DNA of 64,000 nt from Denitrobaculum sp965232285 (GCA_965232285.1 CBDDPL010000004.1:558001-622000), one strand, 5' to 3'; numbered from the stretch's first letter, positions 1 to 9,171 are shown. Notes: generated by a model from the letters alone, not told the origin. A program made the numbers and translations.

Positions 1-724
1 AATCCCCTGGTACGCCGATACCCTCGAGCGCCAGCGGAAGCGGGTCGGAAATAGACATTTCCGCGTATTCGTTCAAACCGTTGGATTGACCCACGGGATC
101 GTCAAAATCGGTCGCAATGGTGCCGCGATCGGAGGCATCTTCAAAGTCATCCGGCACAATAGCTTCGACTCTGTTTTGCGCGGCCCGTCTGCGCAGGTCG
201 ATCTCGAGGTCTTCTTCGTTGAAATCCCGGCCGTTCCCAGCAATCCCATAGCCGGCAACTGTCACGACTCTGCCCACCAGGTTTGCGAGATCGATCTTCG
301 CGGGCTCGATCGTCGTTATGGGCGTGTTAAGCGTGACGATGGCGACATCGTTCGCGTTCTGGAGTGGCGAATAGTATTGCGGCAGGATCTTCACGGATTT
401 GATCGTACTGGCCGCATCGACTCTCTCGTTGAGATTTGCCCCAAAGGCAACAAGAGCGCCGACGACATTGTCATCCAGCTTACCGTCGCGGTTGGAATCA
501 ACCACGTGTGCCGCTGTCAGGAGTTTGTCTGGGGCGACCAATACCGCCGAGCCGCCAATTCCATCGAGGATTCCGACCGAGGAAAACCGGACGCCAAGCT
601 CCAGATAACGTGCGTCAGGCGTATCGTGCCGAATGGCGACGGCGCCGGCCTGAAAGGATAGGGTCAGAACTACGGTCGATATCACCACGGCGGGAAGGAT
701 CGACAGAGGTGCGCTGGTTCTCAT
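1..724 (-). CDS. Trypsin-like serine protease, 3' end cut by window edge
   Basis: The reading frame opens with ATG at 724 and runs 241 codons to the window edge with no stop. An N-terminal hydrophobic stretch (about residues 8-27) looks like a secretion signal. The chymotrypsin fold is recognisable: LLTAAHVVD carries the catalytic His (residue 73) and NANDVAIVTL the catalytic Asp (residue 126). The last readable codons give GVPGD followed by a T, which is where GDSGG would start, so the nucleophile falls just outside the window. This is probably a secreted endopeptidase; the substrate is unknown. Unlike the two trypsin-fold genes near 53-55 kb, this one keeps His and Asp. Confidence 0.85.
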   Translation of the reverse strand, partial: MRTSAPLSILPAVVISTVVLTLSFQAGAVAIRHDTPDARYLELGVRFSSVGILDGIGGSAVLVAPDKLLTAAHVVDSNRDGKLDDNVVGALVAFGANLNERVDAASTIKSVKILPQYYSPLQNANDVAIVTLNTPITTIEPAKIDLANLVGRVVTVAGYGIAGNGRDFNEEDLEIDLRRRAAQNRVEAIVPDDFEDASDRGTIATDFDDPVGQSNGLNEYAEMSISDPLPLALEGIGVPGD

Positions 725-775
725 TGGAACTCCATTCGAACTGTTCATCTGTTCGGTGCGGTTCTAACCGGGCCT

Positions 776-1231
776 TTATCCGGCAACCTGATGGCCGCGG
801 TTCGCGAGACACTTGGAGACAATGCTTTCGCGCTTGTTCCAGGTTTCGAACCCGCTATCGACGGCTGCAACGGCCGTGCCGAGGACTGCGCCGGCGACGG
901 CGCCACCCAGTCCGTCTGCCAGGGCGCCGACCCCGGTACCGATAACCGCGCCGGCACCGGCCTGTGTAAGGGCATGGTCGTTGGTGTAGCTGTAGGTGCG
1001 TGCGAGTTCCTGGCAGGAGGCCAGGTCGGTTTCATAGCGGGCCTGCAGTTCCGGGCTGGCATTGGGGTTTTGTAAATCAACCACCGGGCGGTAGTCGGCG
1101 CCCGAATTGCCGCAAGCCGAGAGACCTGCTGCCATCACTATGCAAATGGCGGCGGTCTTGAGGCCTTGAACCGAAGAGCGTGATAACTGGTGGTTGAAAC
1201 AATGGCGGAGGGCGAGCTTGGTATTAAACAT
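776..1231 (-). CDS. Glycine-zipper lipoprotein
   Basis: This encodes a 151-residue protein. I chose the ATG at 1231 because GGAG lies about 8 bases upstream; a longer frame to 1312 lacks such a site. The N-terminus is basic, then hydrophobic, and ends in a lipobox (GLSAC), so the mature protein should be lipid-anchored. The C-terminal half has an alternating Gly/Ala stretch (GAGAVIGTGVGALADG and following), typical of glycine-zipper membrane-associated segments. It is transcribed divergently from the LytTR regulator. Function is unknown; such proteins are often envelope-associated. Confidence 0.75.
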   Translation of the reverse strand: MFNTKLALRHCFNHQLSRSSVQGLKTAAICIVMAAGLSACGNSGADYRPVVDLQNPNASPELQARYETDLASCQELARTYSYTNDHALTQAGAGAVIGTGVGALADGLGGAVAGAVLGTAVAAVDSGFETWNKRESIVSKCLANRGHQVAG

Positions 1232-1391
1232 GACGTCTCCAAAAATCTGATAACTGGAACTCGTGTGGAGTTGTGGTTCTTGCGCTGCGGGCGACCCGAG
1301 GTCTTGCGTCATGGCCTCAAGCTTGTTGTCTTGCCCGTTTGCGCTGATGCGTCATGTTTTGGGGCTGTGCGGTGGATGCGGCAAACCCGCT

Positions 1392-1476
1392 TTCACGAAA
1401 ACCACGGCGCTTGCGTGGAATTGCCGTTCCCGCTAGTTACATGCTTCGTGAAACAGGCAGTTGTAGCTTTCATGAA
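1392..1476. promoter_or_regulatory. Three TTCRTGAA-type palindromes upstream of LytTR gene
   Basis: Three near-identical 8-bp palindromes occur in 85 bp: TTCACGAA (1392-1399), TTCGTGAA (1445-1452) and TTCATGAA (1469-1476). The last two sit in a larger inverted repeat (GCTTCGTGAAA against TTTCATGAAGC) that covers the proposed ATG at 1472. They lie in the divergent region between the lipoprotein and LytTR genes. An operator, possibly autoregulatory, is inferred. Confidence 0.4.
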
Positions 1477-2386
1477 GCATGAAATCGGCATAGCGCCCTT
1501 ACGAAAGGGGCTTTTTTGGGCCCTCGGAATCGCCGCCATCTTCACGCTTATCGATTATCTCGACGACGAAACCTCTGATTTCGAGGCCGTGGTCTACTAT
1601 CCCTCGACCTTTGCCTGCGCCACGCTTTCGCTTTACCTGACAGCGCTGTTCCTGAGACGCCGACCCAGATTCCGGGTGTTCTCGGTTGCAAGAGAGGCTT
1701 GGACCGTTCTGATCGCTTGCCTGCCGACAGCGATCGTCGTCCTGTTTCTGGATCTCTATGTGAATCCGGATCTCGGAGAGGAAATTGCCGAGGCGCCCGA
1801 TGAACGTGGCGAACTGATGGTGGCGTCCTTTATCGAAAGTTACCTGGAATCGATATTTTACCTGGCCGTCGTATGGTTCTTTCTTTCGAACGCGGGGCGC
1901 CGGGGAGAGCCATCCCTCGAAGGCAATGCTGAAAGGCAGGAGCTTCATCGCAGGCCGTCAGAAGGCGAGGTGGGCAGCGAAAATGCCAGTCTTGGCCTTC
2001 CGACTGAGCTACCATCAGACGAATCTAACCTGGAGAAGCCTGCGGATTCCAACCTGGGCGTCGTTTCAGAGATCGCTTTGATTGAGCGCTTCCCCAGACT
2101 GCAGGGGCATCGAATTCGAGCGCTCGAAGCGCAGGAGCACTACGTCAAAGTTTACAGTGATTTAGGCGAAGAGCTTGTTCTATATCGCTTTGCCGATGCA
2201 GTGCAGGATGTCGAGGGCCTGGACGGTCTACGGGTTCACCGCTCCTTTTGGGTGGCATGCGATGCCGTCGTATCAGCCAAGCGGGATGGTCGAAAAGTCA
2301 AACTTGTACTGCAAGACGGTCTGGAAGTACCCGTCAGCAAGACCTATCGACCGGCTGCTGAAGCCGCCGGTCTGATCAGGTTCTGA
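1472..2386 (+). CDS. Membrane-anchored LytTR-family transcriptional regulator
   Basis: The protein has 304 residues from ATG 1472. The same frame is open upstream to 1190, but that stretch does not look coding. The N-terminal half has about four hydrophobic segments (for example GLFWALGIAAIFTLIDYL and YLESIFYLAVVWFFL), followed by a polar linker. The C-terminal ~95 residues form a LytTR DNA-binding domain: RIRALEAQEHYVKVYS, then GLRVHRSFWVACDAV and VPVSKTYRPAAEAAGL. Such proteins sense a membrane signal and bind DNA directly without a receiver domain. The start codon is uncertain because the ribosome-binding site is weak. Confidence 0.8.
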   Translation: MKHEIGIAPLRKGLFWALGIAAIFTLIDYLDDETSDFEAVVYYPSTFACATLSLYLTALFLRRRPRFRVFSVAREAWTVLIACLPTAIVVLFLDLYVNPDLGEEIAEAPDERGELMVASFIESYLESIFYLAVVWFFLSNAGRRGEPSLEGNAERQELHRRPSEGEVGSENASLGLPTELPSDESNLEKPADSNLGVVSEIALIERFPRLQGHRIRALEAQEHYVKVYSDLGEELVLYRFADAVQDVEGLDGLRVHRSFWVACDAVVSAKRDGRKVKLVLQDGLEVPVSKTYRPAAEAAGLIRF

Positions 2387-2418
2387 GCGATTCCTTGAAG
2401 AATCGGGCTTCGTGAGGG

Positions 2419-3621
2419 TTATCCCGAGACGATGTTGTGCTCCGGGCCGAAGGGGAACTTAGTGATGTTCTCGGCGCCCTCCGCATGGACCACCAGGATA
2501 TCGTGCTCCCGGTAACCGCCGGCGCCCGCCATGCCTTCGGGCAGCATGATCATGGGTTCCATGGAGACCACCATATTGGGCTCCAGGACCGTTTCGATGT
2601 CCTCGCGCAGTTCCAGTCCGGCTTCGCGGCCATAATAGTGGCTGAGCGTGCCGAAGGAATGGCCATAACCGAAGGTGCGGTATTGCAGCAGGTCATGCTC
2701 CTTGTAGATCTCGTTGAGCTCCAGGGCGATGTCACAGCAGCGCACGCCGGGCCTGATCAACTCCAGGCCGCGGCGATGCACCTTGCAGTTGACTTCCCAG
2801 AGCTCGAGATGCCGGTCACTGGCGTGATCGAAAAAGAGGGTCCGCTCGAGGGCGGTATAGTAACCGGCGATCATGGGAAAGCAGTTCAGACTGAGGATGT
2901 CGCCTTTCTGAACCCGTCGGCTCGTGACCGGGTTGTGAGCGCCGTCGGTGTTGATGCCCGACTGAAACCAGGTCCAGGTGTCCATTAACTCCCCGTCGGG
3001 GAAACGTTTGGCGATCTCCCGGATCATTGCCCGGGTGGAATGCAGGGCGACCTCGTACTCCGGCACGTTCTCGGCGATGGCCTCGACGCAGTGCGCTCCG
3101 CCGATGTCGCCAACTTCGGCACCCTGTTTGATCAGCGCGATTTCTTCATCGGACTTGATCATGCGCATGCGCATTGTCGATTCGCCAACATCGACGAACG
3201 CGGCGCCGGTGATCGCATCGCCGAGCTTTTTATGATTCTGCAGATTGATGTGGTCGAACTCGACACCAACCCGTTTGCAGGCGCCGATTTCGTTCTGGAC
3301 CGCCCGGAAATAGTTGTCCTTCTGCCAGTCGGTATAGACCAGGTTGTCATCGACGCTACGGCGATAAGGCTGTCCGCCGTCGATGTTGGCCGAGATGGTG
3401 ACCGCCTTGTCCTGGGTGACCGCCAGGCCGTAGGGCCGGCCAAAGGCGCAGTAGAGGAAGTCACTGAAGTAGTTAATGTTATGGATCGAGGTGAAGAGGA
3501 TCGCTTCCAGATCCTCCTGCGCCATGTGATCCCGTAGCATCTTCAGGCGCCGTGCCGACTCCTGCTTCGAGAAGGTCGATGCGACTTTGGTCCCGTTGGG
3601 TATCTTCAGAAACTGCTCCAT
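2419..3621 (-). CDS. Creatinase (creatine amidinohydrolase)
   Basis: At 400 residues it matches the length of known creatinases (about 403) and is alignable from end to end with the Pseudomonas putida enzyme as I remember it. Shared blocks include FTSIHNINYFSDFLYC, MDTWTWFQSGINTDGAHNP, LNCFPMIAGYYTALERTLF, TFGYGHSFGTLSHYYGREAG and VSMEPMIMLPEG. The enzyme hydrolyses creatine to sarcosine and urea using the pita-bread (M24) fold without metal; the His in DGAHNP is the catalytic base in the family. It is divergent from the LysR gene at 3816, its likely regulator. No creatininase or sarcosine oxidase is visible here. Confidence 0.93.
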   Translation of the reverse strand: MEQFLKIPNGTKVASTFSKQESARRLKMLRDHMAQEDLEAILFTSIHNINYFSDFLYCAFGRPYGLAVTQDKAVTISANIDGGQPYRRSVDDNLVYTDWQKDNYFRAVQNEIGACKRVGVEFDHINLQNHKKLGDAITGAAFVDVGESTMRMRMIKSDEEIALIKQGAEVGDIGGAHCVEAIAENVPEYEVALHSTRAMIREIAKRFPDGELMDTWTWFQSGINTDGAHNPVTSRRVQKGDILSLNCFPMIAGYYTALERTLFFDHASDRHLELWEVNCKVHRRGLELIRPGVRCCDIALELNEIYKEHDLLQYRTFGYGHSFGTLSHYYGREAGLELREDIETVLEPNMVVSMEPMIMLPEGMAGAGGYREHDILVVHAEGAENITKFPFGPEHNIVSG

Positions 3622-3815
3622 AATTCCCTCTTATACGCCGCGGCCGTTTGTTGTTCGCTCTGCATTGTTCTCGCGTGAGCGGAAGATTTGCGACGTCGAT
3701 ATCATGGGGTTTCTAATTTGAGAAATTAATGTTTTTTATTGTTTGATTTAGAAATACAATCATATAAAGTTCTTCATATGTAAGAGAATTGCTACCATAA
3801 GAAGCGCCTGCGCCT
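3622..3815. promoter_or_regulatory. AT-rich divergent promoter region, creatinase/LysR
   Basis: The 194-bp gap between the two divergent starts becomes strongly AT-rich after 3710, against GC-rich neighbours. An inverted repeat TTTCT-N6-AGAAA lies at 3710-3725, and a related GATTTAGAAAT follows near 3746. Spaced AT-rich dyads of this kind are usual LysR-type binding sites, but the site assignment is inference. Confidence 0.4.
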
Positions 3816-4718
3816 ATGCGAAAACACCTGCCCATAGAGAGCTTGCGGACCTTCGTCTCGGTCATCGAGACCGGTAGCTTCACACGCGCAGGTCGGGTGG
3901 TGGGCCGTTCTCAATCGGCGGTCTCCCTGCAGATTCAACGTTTGGAATCTCTCTGCGGTGCATCGCTTCTCATGCGCGACAGCCGTGCGCCGATCCTGAC
4001 GCGCCAGGGCGAGATCCTGTTGGAAACGGCGCGGGAAATCCTGTCGCTGAACGATACCTGTTTCGAGGTCATGGGCGATCCTTTCCTCAGTGGCTCGATT
4101 AGGGTCGGGATTCCCAATGATTTCGCAACCTCGATCCTGCCGCAGGTGCTGGGTCGCTTCGCACAGGCGCACCCCAACGTGACGCTTGAAGTCACCTGCG
4201 ACCTGAGCGCGACGCTTGGGAATCATTTCGAATCTTCGGATCTGGATGTGATGATCGGGATCCGCACGGAGCGCACCATCGCGCAGCCGTTGAAAACCTG
4301 GTTCGAACCAGTGGTCTGGGTCGCCGGGGCGCAGCAGAGCAGCGAGAACAGATCCCCGCTGCCGCTGGTGGTCTATCCGGAGGGCTGCCGCTATCGGGCG
4401 GCGGTTTTGCGCGCTCTGGAAAGCGCCAATATTCCCTCTCGGGTTGCCTTTTCAAGTTCCAGCCTTTCCGGCTTGCAGATGGCGGTAAAGAGCGGGCTGG
4501 GCATTATGGCGCTGTCCCGCAGCACCGTGCCCGAGGGTTTGCATCCTCTGCCCAAGTCGGCCCAGTTGCCCGAACTGGGCCTGGTAAACATCGACCTCTT
4601 CGCTCGCACCGATCCGCCGAACGCGCCGGCCGAACAACTGGCCCGCTTCATTCAGCAAGCGCTGGACGAACTGGCTGAGCAGGGAGAAGACCCTTCGGGT
4701 GGTAAGTTGACGGCTTAA
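3816..4718 (+). CDS. LysR-family transcriptional regulator
   Basis: The protein has 300 residues, the usual LysR size. The N-terminal winged helix-turn-helix is clear: LRTFVSVIETGSFTRAG, then VVGRSQSAVSLQIQRLE and GASLLMRD. The rest is the periplasmic-binding-fold effector domain, with GSIRVGIPNDFATSILPQVL beginning its first lobe. Its divergent position next to creatinase suggests it controls creatine use, with creatine or a breakdown product as likely co-inducer. Confidence 0.9.
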   Translation: MRKHLPIESLRTFVSVIETGSFTRAGRVVGRSQSAVSLQIQRLESLCGASLLMRDSRAPILTRQGEILLETAREILSLNDTCFEVMGDPFLSGSIRVGIPNDFATSILPQVLGRFAQAHPNVTLEVTCDLSATLGNHFESSDLDVMIGIRTERTIAQPLKTWFEPVVWVAGAQQSSENRSPLPLVVYPEGCRYRAAVLRALESANIPSRVAFSSSSLSGLQMAVKSGLGIMALSRSTVPEGLHPLPKSAQLPELGLVNIDLFARTDPPNAPAEQLARFIQQALDELAEQGEDPSGGKLTA

Positions 4719-4731
4719 AGAAACGTGAGAT

Positions 4732-5649
4732 CTAGCGCATCCAGGCTGGCTTGCTGGCGATAACCCGTGCCTCGCCGGCCTGCAACTCCACTTCCTGCAA
4801 CTCCTTGAAGGCATCCAGGCGCACAGTCGCGAGACCGCGGGTGTCGACGCCCGAGCGCATGGTCCCGACGTCTTTTCCGTCCAGGTAAAGCGCGGTCCCC
4901 GGGTCCGGCAGGGGGCCGGAAATCTCCACCGGCAGCAGGCGCTTTTTGATCAGCGCGCGGTATTTGGTCCGCGCGGTGAGCTCTTGGCCCATGTAACAGC
5001 CTTTGTCCCAATCGACGCCATGGAGTTCGTCGAAGCCGTTTTCCAGCAGGGTCGACTTTTCGACCTCCAGATCCCGGCTGCCGTCCGGTACGCCCAGTCC
5101 GGTACGCAGGGAGTCATAGTCCGCGAGTTCTGCGGGCTGAAAACCTGCGTCCCTCAGGCTCGACTCTCCCGTGTCCGCCGGCAGAATCGCCCGGGCACCG
5201 AGTTCCGGCAGGCGGGGATCGACGTAGACGACACCGCCGCCGAACGCCGCTGTCGCGCCCGGCTCAGTCGGCAGGCTGAGGCGTGGTAGCGCATCCTGGC
5301 CGAACAGAACCGCGATACAGCAGAGGTCCGGCACGTCCTCGATCTGAACCTGGGATCTCAGCTTGTAAAGTTTCAGGCGACGTTGCAGGTCCGCGCGCCG
5401 CTCCCGCTCGCAGTCGAAGAACAGGGCGCCGCCATCGTTCGCCGCCGCAGGCTCCTCAGTCACAAAGAACTCATGCAGGAACTTTCCCTGTGGAGTCAGA
5501 AAGGCGGACCAGACGGAGCGTGTCGCGGAGACGGCTTCCATGTCGTTCGAAACAAGGCCTTGCAGGAAGGCAATGCGATCCGGGCCCGAAATCCGTATAA
5601 CGCTCCGGTGCGGAAGAATGAGGCTTCTGGCTTGATCTGGCACTGACAT
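4732..5649 (-). CDS. ygfZ: YgfZ/GcvT-fold folate-binding iron-sulfur assembly protein
   Basis: The protein has 305 residues from the ATG at 5649 (MSVPDQ); an upstream in-frame ATG at 5703 adds 18 unlikely residues. The GcvT-like fold is shown by SVIRISGPDRIAFLQGLVSND at the start and by the YgfZ signature KGCYMGQELTAR with its conserved cysteine. Family members bind tetrahydrofolate and help maintain certain Fe-S enzymes such as MiaB. It is convergent with the LysR gene, with 13 bases between the stops. Confidence 0.88.
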   Translation of the reverse strand: MSVPDQARSLILPHRSVIRISGPDRIAFLQGLVSNDMEAVSATRSVWSAFLTPQGKFLHEFFVTEEPAAANDGGALFFDCERERRADLQRRLKLYKLRSQVQIEDVPDLCCIAVLFGQDALPRLSLPTEPGATAAFGGGVVYVDPRLPELGARAILPADTGESSLRDAGFQPAELADYDSLRTGLGVPDGSRDLEVEKSTLLENGFDELHGVDWDKGCYMGQELTARTKYRALIKKRLLPVEISGPLPDPGTALYLDGKDVGTMRSGVDTRGLATVRLDAFKELQEVELQAGEARVIASKPAWMR

Positions 5650-5866
5650 GGCTGTCTTTCGTTTGATCCTGATCGATGAGGAAGGCTGTCGGCCTGACCA
5701 CAAGATTTGGCATTCGTTCCCGCTTTGCGCAAGGTCCGCTTGGCAAGCCGGCGGTCCGCTCGTATAACCCCCGCGGAGGTTGTTTCCAGGTCATGCGCTT
5801 ACTCAAGCTTCAGTTATCAGCTTTGATCGCCTTTCGCGCTGTATCAGCCGTGACGGGTTGAAGACG

Positions 5867-6919
5867 ATGCGCATCCTCAATGTCATGTCGGGTGGAAAGG
5901 CAGGTGGCGCGGAGACCTTTTTTGTCTCCCTGGTTCTCGCACTCAAGGATGCAGGGCATGAAAGCCGCGCCGTGATCCGCCGTCACCCGGAGCGCTCGGC
6001 CCTGCTGAGGGATGGTGGCGTGACGCCCCTGGAACTGCCTTTCAGAAAGTGGTTTGATTTCTCGACCAAGTCTGCCCTCGCGCGTGAGATCGGCAGCTTC
6101 CGACCTGACGTGGTTATGACCTGGATGAGCCGCGCCAGTGCCATCTGTCCGACCGGCGACTTTCTGCGGCTGGCCCGGCTCGGCGGTTACTATCCGATCA
6201 AGAATTTCCGGAACTGCGATCATTTGATCTGCAATACCACGGATCTGGTGGAGCATGTGGTCACCAGCGGCTGGCCGCGCGCACGGGCGCACTATCTCGC
6301 CAACTTTGCCCGGATCGAAACCGCGCCGCCGATGGCGCGCGCGACCTTCGACACGCCTGATGACGTGCCCCTGATCCTGGCGCTCGGACGCCTGCATCCC
6401 TCCAAAGCGATCGACATCCTCCTGCGCGCCCTGACGATCGAGACCCGGCCTTACCTCTGGATCGGCGGCGAGGGGGATCTGCGGTCCGAGCTGGAGGCGC
6501 AGGCCCGGGAACTGGGGCTCGCTGAGCGCGTGCGCTTTCTCGGCTGGCGGAACGATAAGGCGGCCCTTTTCGGCGCGGCGGATATCTGTGCTTTCCCTTC
6601 TCGTGTCGAGCCCTTCGGCAATGTGGTTTTGGATGCCTGGGGTTACGGTCGCCCGATCGTTGCCGCTGCCTCGACGGGTCCGGCGGAACTGCTGCGGAAC
6701 GATGAAGACGGTCTGCTGGTGCCGGTCGATGATCCCGCCGCACTCGCAGCGGCGATTGGCCGGACCATCGACGAGGAGGGGCTGGCGGCACGTCTGGTGA
6801 CGGCAGGTCGCAAACGCTTCGAGGCCGAGTTTACCGAGGCCGCCTGCGTACAGCGCTATGTTACGCTCTTCGAGAAATTAGCGCGGGAAAGACGAGAAGA
6901 AATGCGTCTGGCCGGATAG
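5867..6919 (+). CDS. GT4-type glycosyltransferase
   Basis: I place the start at ATG 5867 (MRILNVMSGGKAGGAETFF), giving 350 residues; the open frame extends upstream to 5780 without coding character. GAGAE-like GKAGGAETFF near the N-terminus and the C-terminal block SRVEPFGNVVLDAWGYGRP followed by AAASTGPAELL are the acceptor and nucleotide-sugar donor sites of GT-B retaining glycosyltransferases. It probably transfers a sugar to a cell-surface glycan or lipid. No surface-polysaccharide cluster surrounds it, so the acceptor cannot be named. Confidence 0.85.
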   Translation: MRILNVMSGGKAGGAETFFVSLVLALKDAGHESRAVIRRHPERSALLRDGGVTPLELPFRKWFDFSTKSALAREIGSFRPDVVMTWMSRASAICPTGDFLRLARLGGYYPIKNFRNCDHLICNTTDLVEHVVTSGWPRARAHYLANFARIETAPPMARATFDTPDDVPLILALGRLHPSKAIDILLRALTIETRPYLWIGGEGDLRSELEAQARELGLAERVRFLGWRNDKAALFGAADICAFPSRVEPFGNVVLDAWGYGRPIVAAASTGPAELLRNDEDGLLVPVDDPAALAAAIGRTIDEEGLAARLVTAGRKRFEAEFTEAACVQRYVTLFEKLARERREEMRLAG

Positions 6920-6979
6920 TGCCGGCGCCGACGGCATTGAAACCCTTTTTGCCCCGATAGATCTGAGGATCAGGAAACC

Positions 6980-8326
6980 ATGACCCAAAGCTACGACCTG
7001 GTGATCAAGGGCGGTCGCGTCGCGACGCCCTCCGGCCTTATTGAAACCGATGTTGCCGTGAGCGGAGGGCGGATTGCCGGGCTCGGCGATTTCGAGGCTT
7101 CGACCGCAAAAGAAAGCTTCGATGCTGCCGGTCTGCATGTTCTGCCAGGTGTGATCGACAGCCAGGTGCATTTCCGTGAACCCGGCCTTGAGCACAAAGA
7201 GGACCTGGCCTGCGGGACCGCCGCCGCCGCCCTCGGCGGCGTGGTGGCGATCTTCGAAATGCCCAACACCATGCCGCTGACGCTGGCCGCTTCGGACCTG
7301 GACGACAAATTCTCGCGCGCGGAGGGCCGGGCCTGGACCGATCATGCCTTCTATATCGGCGCGGCCGAAGAAAACGCCGAACGGCTCGGTGAGCTGGAAC
7401 GGCATCCCGGTTGCAGCGGGGTGAAGATTTTCATGGGCTCCTCCACGGGCAGCCTGCTGGTTGAGGATGACGAGACCCTGCTGCGGGTCCTGCGCCACGG
7501 CACCCGCCGCGTTGCGATCCACGCCGAGGACGAACCCCGGCTGCGCGAACGCCTGTCGATCGTGCGCGACGGCGCGCCGGTCTCCCAGCACCCGGTCTGG
7601 CGCGACGAAGAGGTCGCGGTCCGGGCGACCACCCGCATTCTTCGCCTGGCCCGCCAGGCCGGCCGCCGCGTTCATGTGCTGCACATCACGACGGCCGATG
7701 AGATGCCATTGCTGGGTGCCAACAAGGATCTCGCCACAGTGGAGGTCACTCCGCAGCATCTGACTCTGGCTGCGCCCGACTGTTATGAACGCTTGGGGAG
7801 TTTCGCGCAGATGAACCCGCCCATCCGCGATGAACGTCATCGCGAGGGCCTTTGGGAAGGCATCCGCCAAGGCATTGTGGACGTCATCGGCTCCGACCAC
7901 GCGCCCCACACCAAGGAGGAAAAGGCGCGGGACTATCCGCAGTCACCCTCCGGCATGCCAGGTGTTCAGACCCTGCTGCCGCTGATGCTGGATCACGTCA
8001 ACGCCGGGCGCCTGTCACTGGAACGTCTGGTCGATCTGACCTCGGCCGGGCCGGCGCGGATCTTCAACATCGCCGGCAAGGGGCGGATCGCGCTTGGTTA
8101 CGATGCGGACTTTTCCATCGTCGATCTTAAGGCCCGCCGGGAAATCACCTCTGACTGGCTGGCCTATAAGTGTGGCTGGTCACCCTTTGAGGGCGTGACC
8201 GTGACCGGCTGGCCGATAGCCACCGTGATCCGCGGAATGACCGTGATGCGGGATGGGGAACTGCTAGGTGATCCTCAGGGGCGTCCGGTCCGTTTTCAGG
8301 ACACGCTGCCGCCGGTCAGCGGCTAA
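6980..8326 (+). CDS. pyrC: Dihydroorotase
   Basis: This is a 448-residue cyclic amidohydrolase. VIDSQVHFREPG near residue 55 holds the HxR metal and substrate motif; GVKIFMGSSTGSL carries the lysine expected to be carboxylated and bridge the metals; AIHAEDE, VHVLHITTADE and VIGSDHAPHTKEEK give the remaining ligands and catalytic Asp. The reaction is the reversible ring closure of N-carbamoyl-aspartate to dihydroorotate in pyrimidine synthesis. A hydantoinase or allantoinase is the main alternative in this superfamily, but SDHAPHT and the overall pattern favour dihydroorotase. It lies 60 bp after the glycosyltransferase. Confidence 0.85.
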   Translation: MTQSYDLVIKGGRVATPSGLIETDVAVSGGRIAGLGDFEASTAKESFDAAGLHVLPGVIDSQVHFREPGLEHKEDLACGTAAAALGGVVAIFEMPNTMPLTLAASDLDDKFSRAEGRAWTDHAFYIGAAEENAERLGELERHPGCSGVKIFMGSSTGSLLVEDDETLLRVLRHGTRRVAIHAEDEPRLRERLSIVRDGAPVSQHPVWRDEEVAVRATTRILRLARQAGRRVHVLHITTADEMPLLGANKDLATVEVTPQHLTLAAPDCYERLGSFAQMNPPIRDERHREGLWEGIRQGIVDVIGSDHAPHTKEEKARDYPQSPSGMPGVQTLLPLMLDHVNAGRLSLERLVDLTSAGPARIFNIAGKGRIALGYDADFSIVDLKARREITSDWLAYKCGWSPFEGVTVTGWPIATVIRGMTVMRDGELLGDPQGRPVRFQDTLPPVSG

Positions 8327-8335
8327 AGAGCAGCC

Positions 8336-8755
8336 TTACTGGTGCAGCTTCGCGCCGCGGGTGATTTTATCGACGGTCTTTTTGTCCTCGCGCAGGGCCA
8401 GTCCGGCGAAGCTCATGCTGTCAGGGTGCTGTTCCCTGACAGCCGCGCGGTTGGCTGCGTCGTGTCCGGTTGCGAACATCTCGTCGATGTAGAGGGAGAG
8501 ACGCACGCCCCGGTCCATGGCGCGCTGGTAGACCTTTCGGAGTCCCGCCGCGTCGGTGCTCAACACAATCATGGGCTGGATCGCCAGAGGATTGTAGCTG
8601 TTGCCAGCGGCGTCTTCGTACACCTCGCCCATCAGTTCCGGCCGGTTGCCGATAATGCCGCTGGTTAGAAAGGCGGTGACGTTGAGTTTTTGCCAGACGG
8701 CTAAATCTTCACGCACCACGATTGCGATCTTCGTATCGAAAGGGCTCATTTCCAA
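8336..8755 (-). CDS. DUF2000 family protein
   Basis: This is a 139-residue cytoplasmic protein. The N-terminal KIAIVVREDLAVWQKLNV and the following ATFLTSGI-like segment (residues 8-35) are typical of DUF2000, a small peptidyl-tRNA-hydrolase-like fold of unknown function. The gene overlaps the upstream MarR gene by 10 bases, so the two are co-translated. The function is unknown; the MarR link suggests a stress or aromatic-compound response. Confidence 0.8.
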   Translation of the reverse strand: MEMSPFDTKIAIVVREDLAVWQKLNVTAFLTSGIIGNRPELMGEVYEDAAGNSYNPLAIQPMIVLSTDAAGLRKVYQRAMDRGVRLSLYIDEMFATGHDAANRAAVREQHPDSMSFAGLALREDKKTVDKITRGAKLHQ

Positions 8756-9171
8756 TGCTGCTCCTGACCGAGTCGCCGAAGCCCCTGGAGGATTCTATCG
8801 GCCTCCTTGCCCAGGTGCTTCCGGGCTTCGGCATTGAGTTCGTCCATGGCTTTGTCCAAGGGATCGCGTAGAGACCGACCCTTCTTCGTCAGATAGATTC
8901 CGTGCACGCGGCGATCCTCCTTGTCCGGTCGCCGTTCGACCATCTGCGCGCTTTCCAGGCGGTCGATCACACCGGTGATCGTCGCGCTGTCCATCTGGAG
9001 GCGCGATCCGATGTCCGCACCGCTCTGCGGATGGCGCTCCCACAAGACCTTCATCACCGCGTATTGCACTGGCGTCACGCCATAGGAAGCGAGTTTATCC
9101 CGCGACCGGCGGGCGATCTGCTGCGCGGCCTTGCCGACAAGAAAGCTGATGCAGTCTTCAACGCGTTCCAC
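8746..9171 (-). CDS. MarR-family transcriptional regulator
   Basis: The protein has 141 residues. The winged-helix core is clear: SYGVTPVQYAVMKVLWERHP, SGADIGSRLQMDSATITGVI and RRPDKEDRRVHGIYLTKKG (the wing). MarR dimers bind palindromes and are released by small phenolic ligands or oxidants. A near-perfect palindrome lies 48 bases upstream of the start (9219-9234), which suggests autoregulation. The gene ends inside the start of the DUF2000 gene. Confidence 0.9.
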   Translation of the reverse strand: MERVEDCISFLVGKAAQQIARRSRDKLASYGVTPVQYAVMKVLWERHPQSGADIGSRLQMDSATITGVIDRLESAQMVERRPDKEDRRVHGIYLTKKGRSLRDPLDKAMDELNAEARKHLGKEADRILQGLRRLGQEQHWK

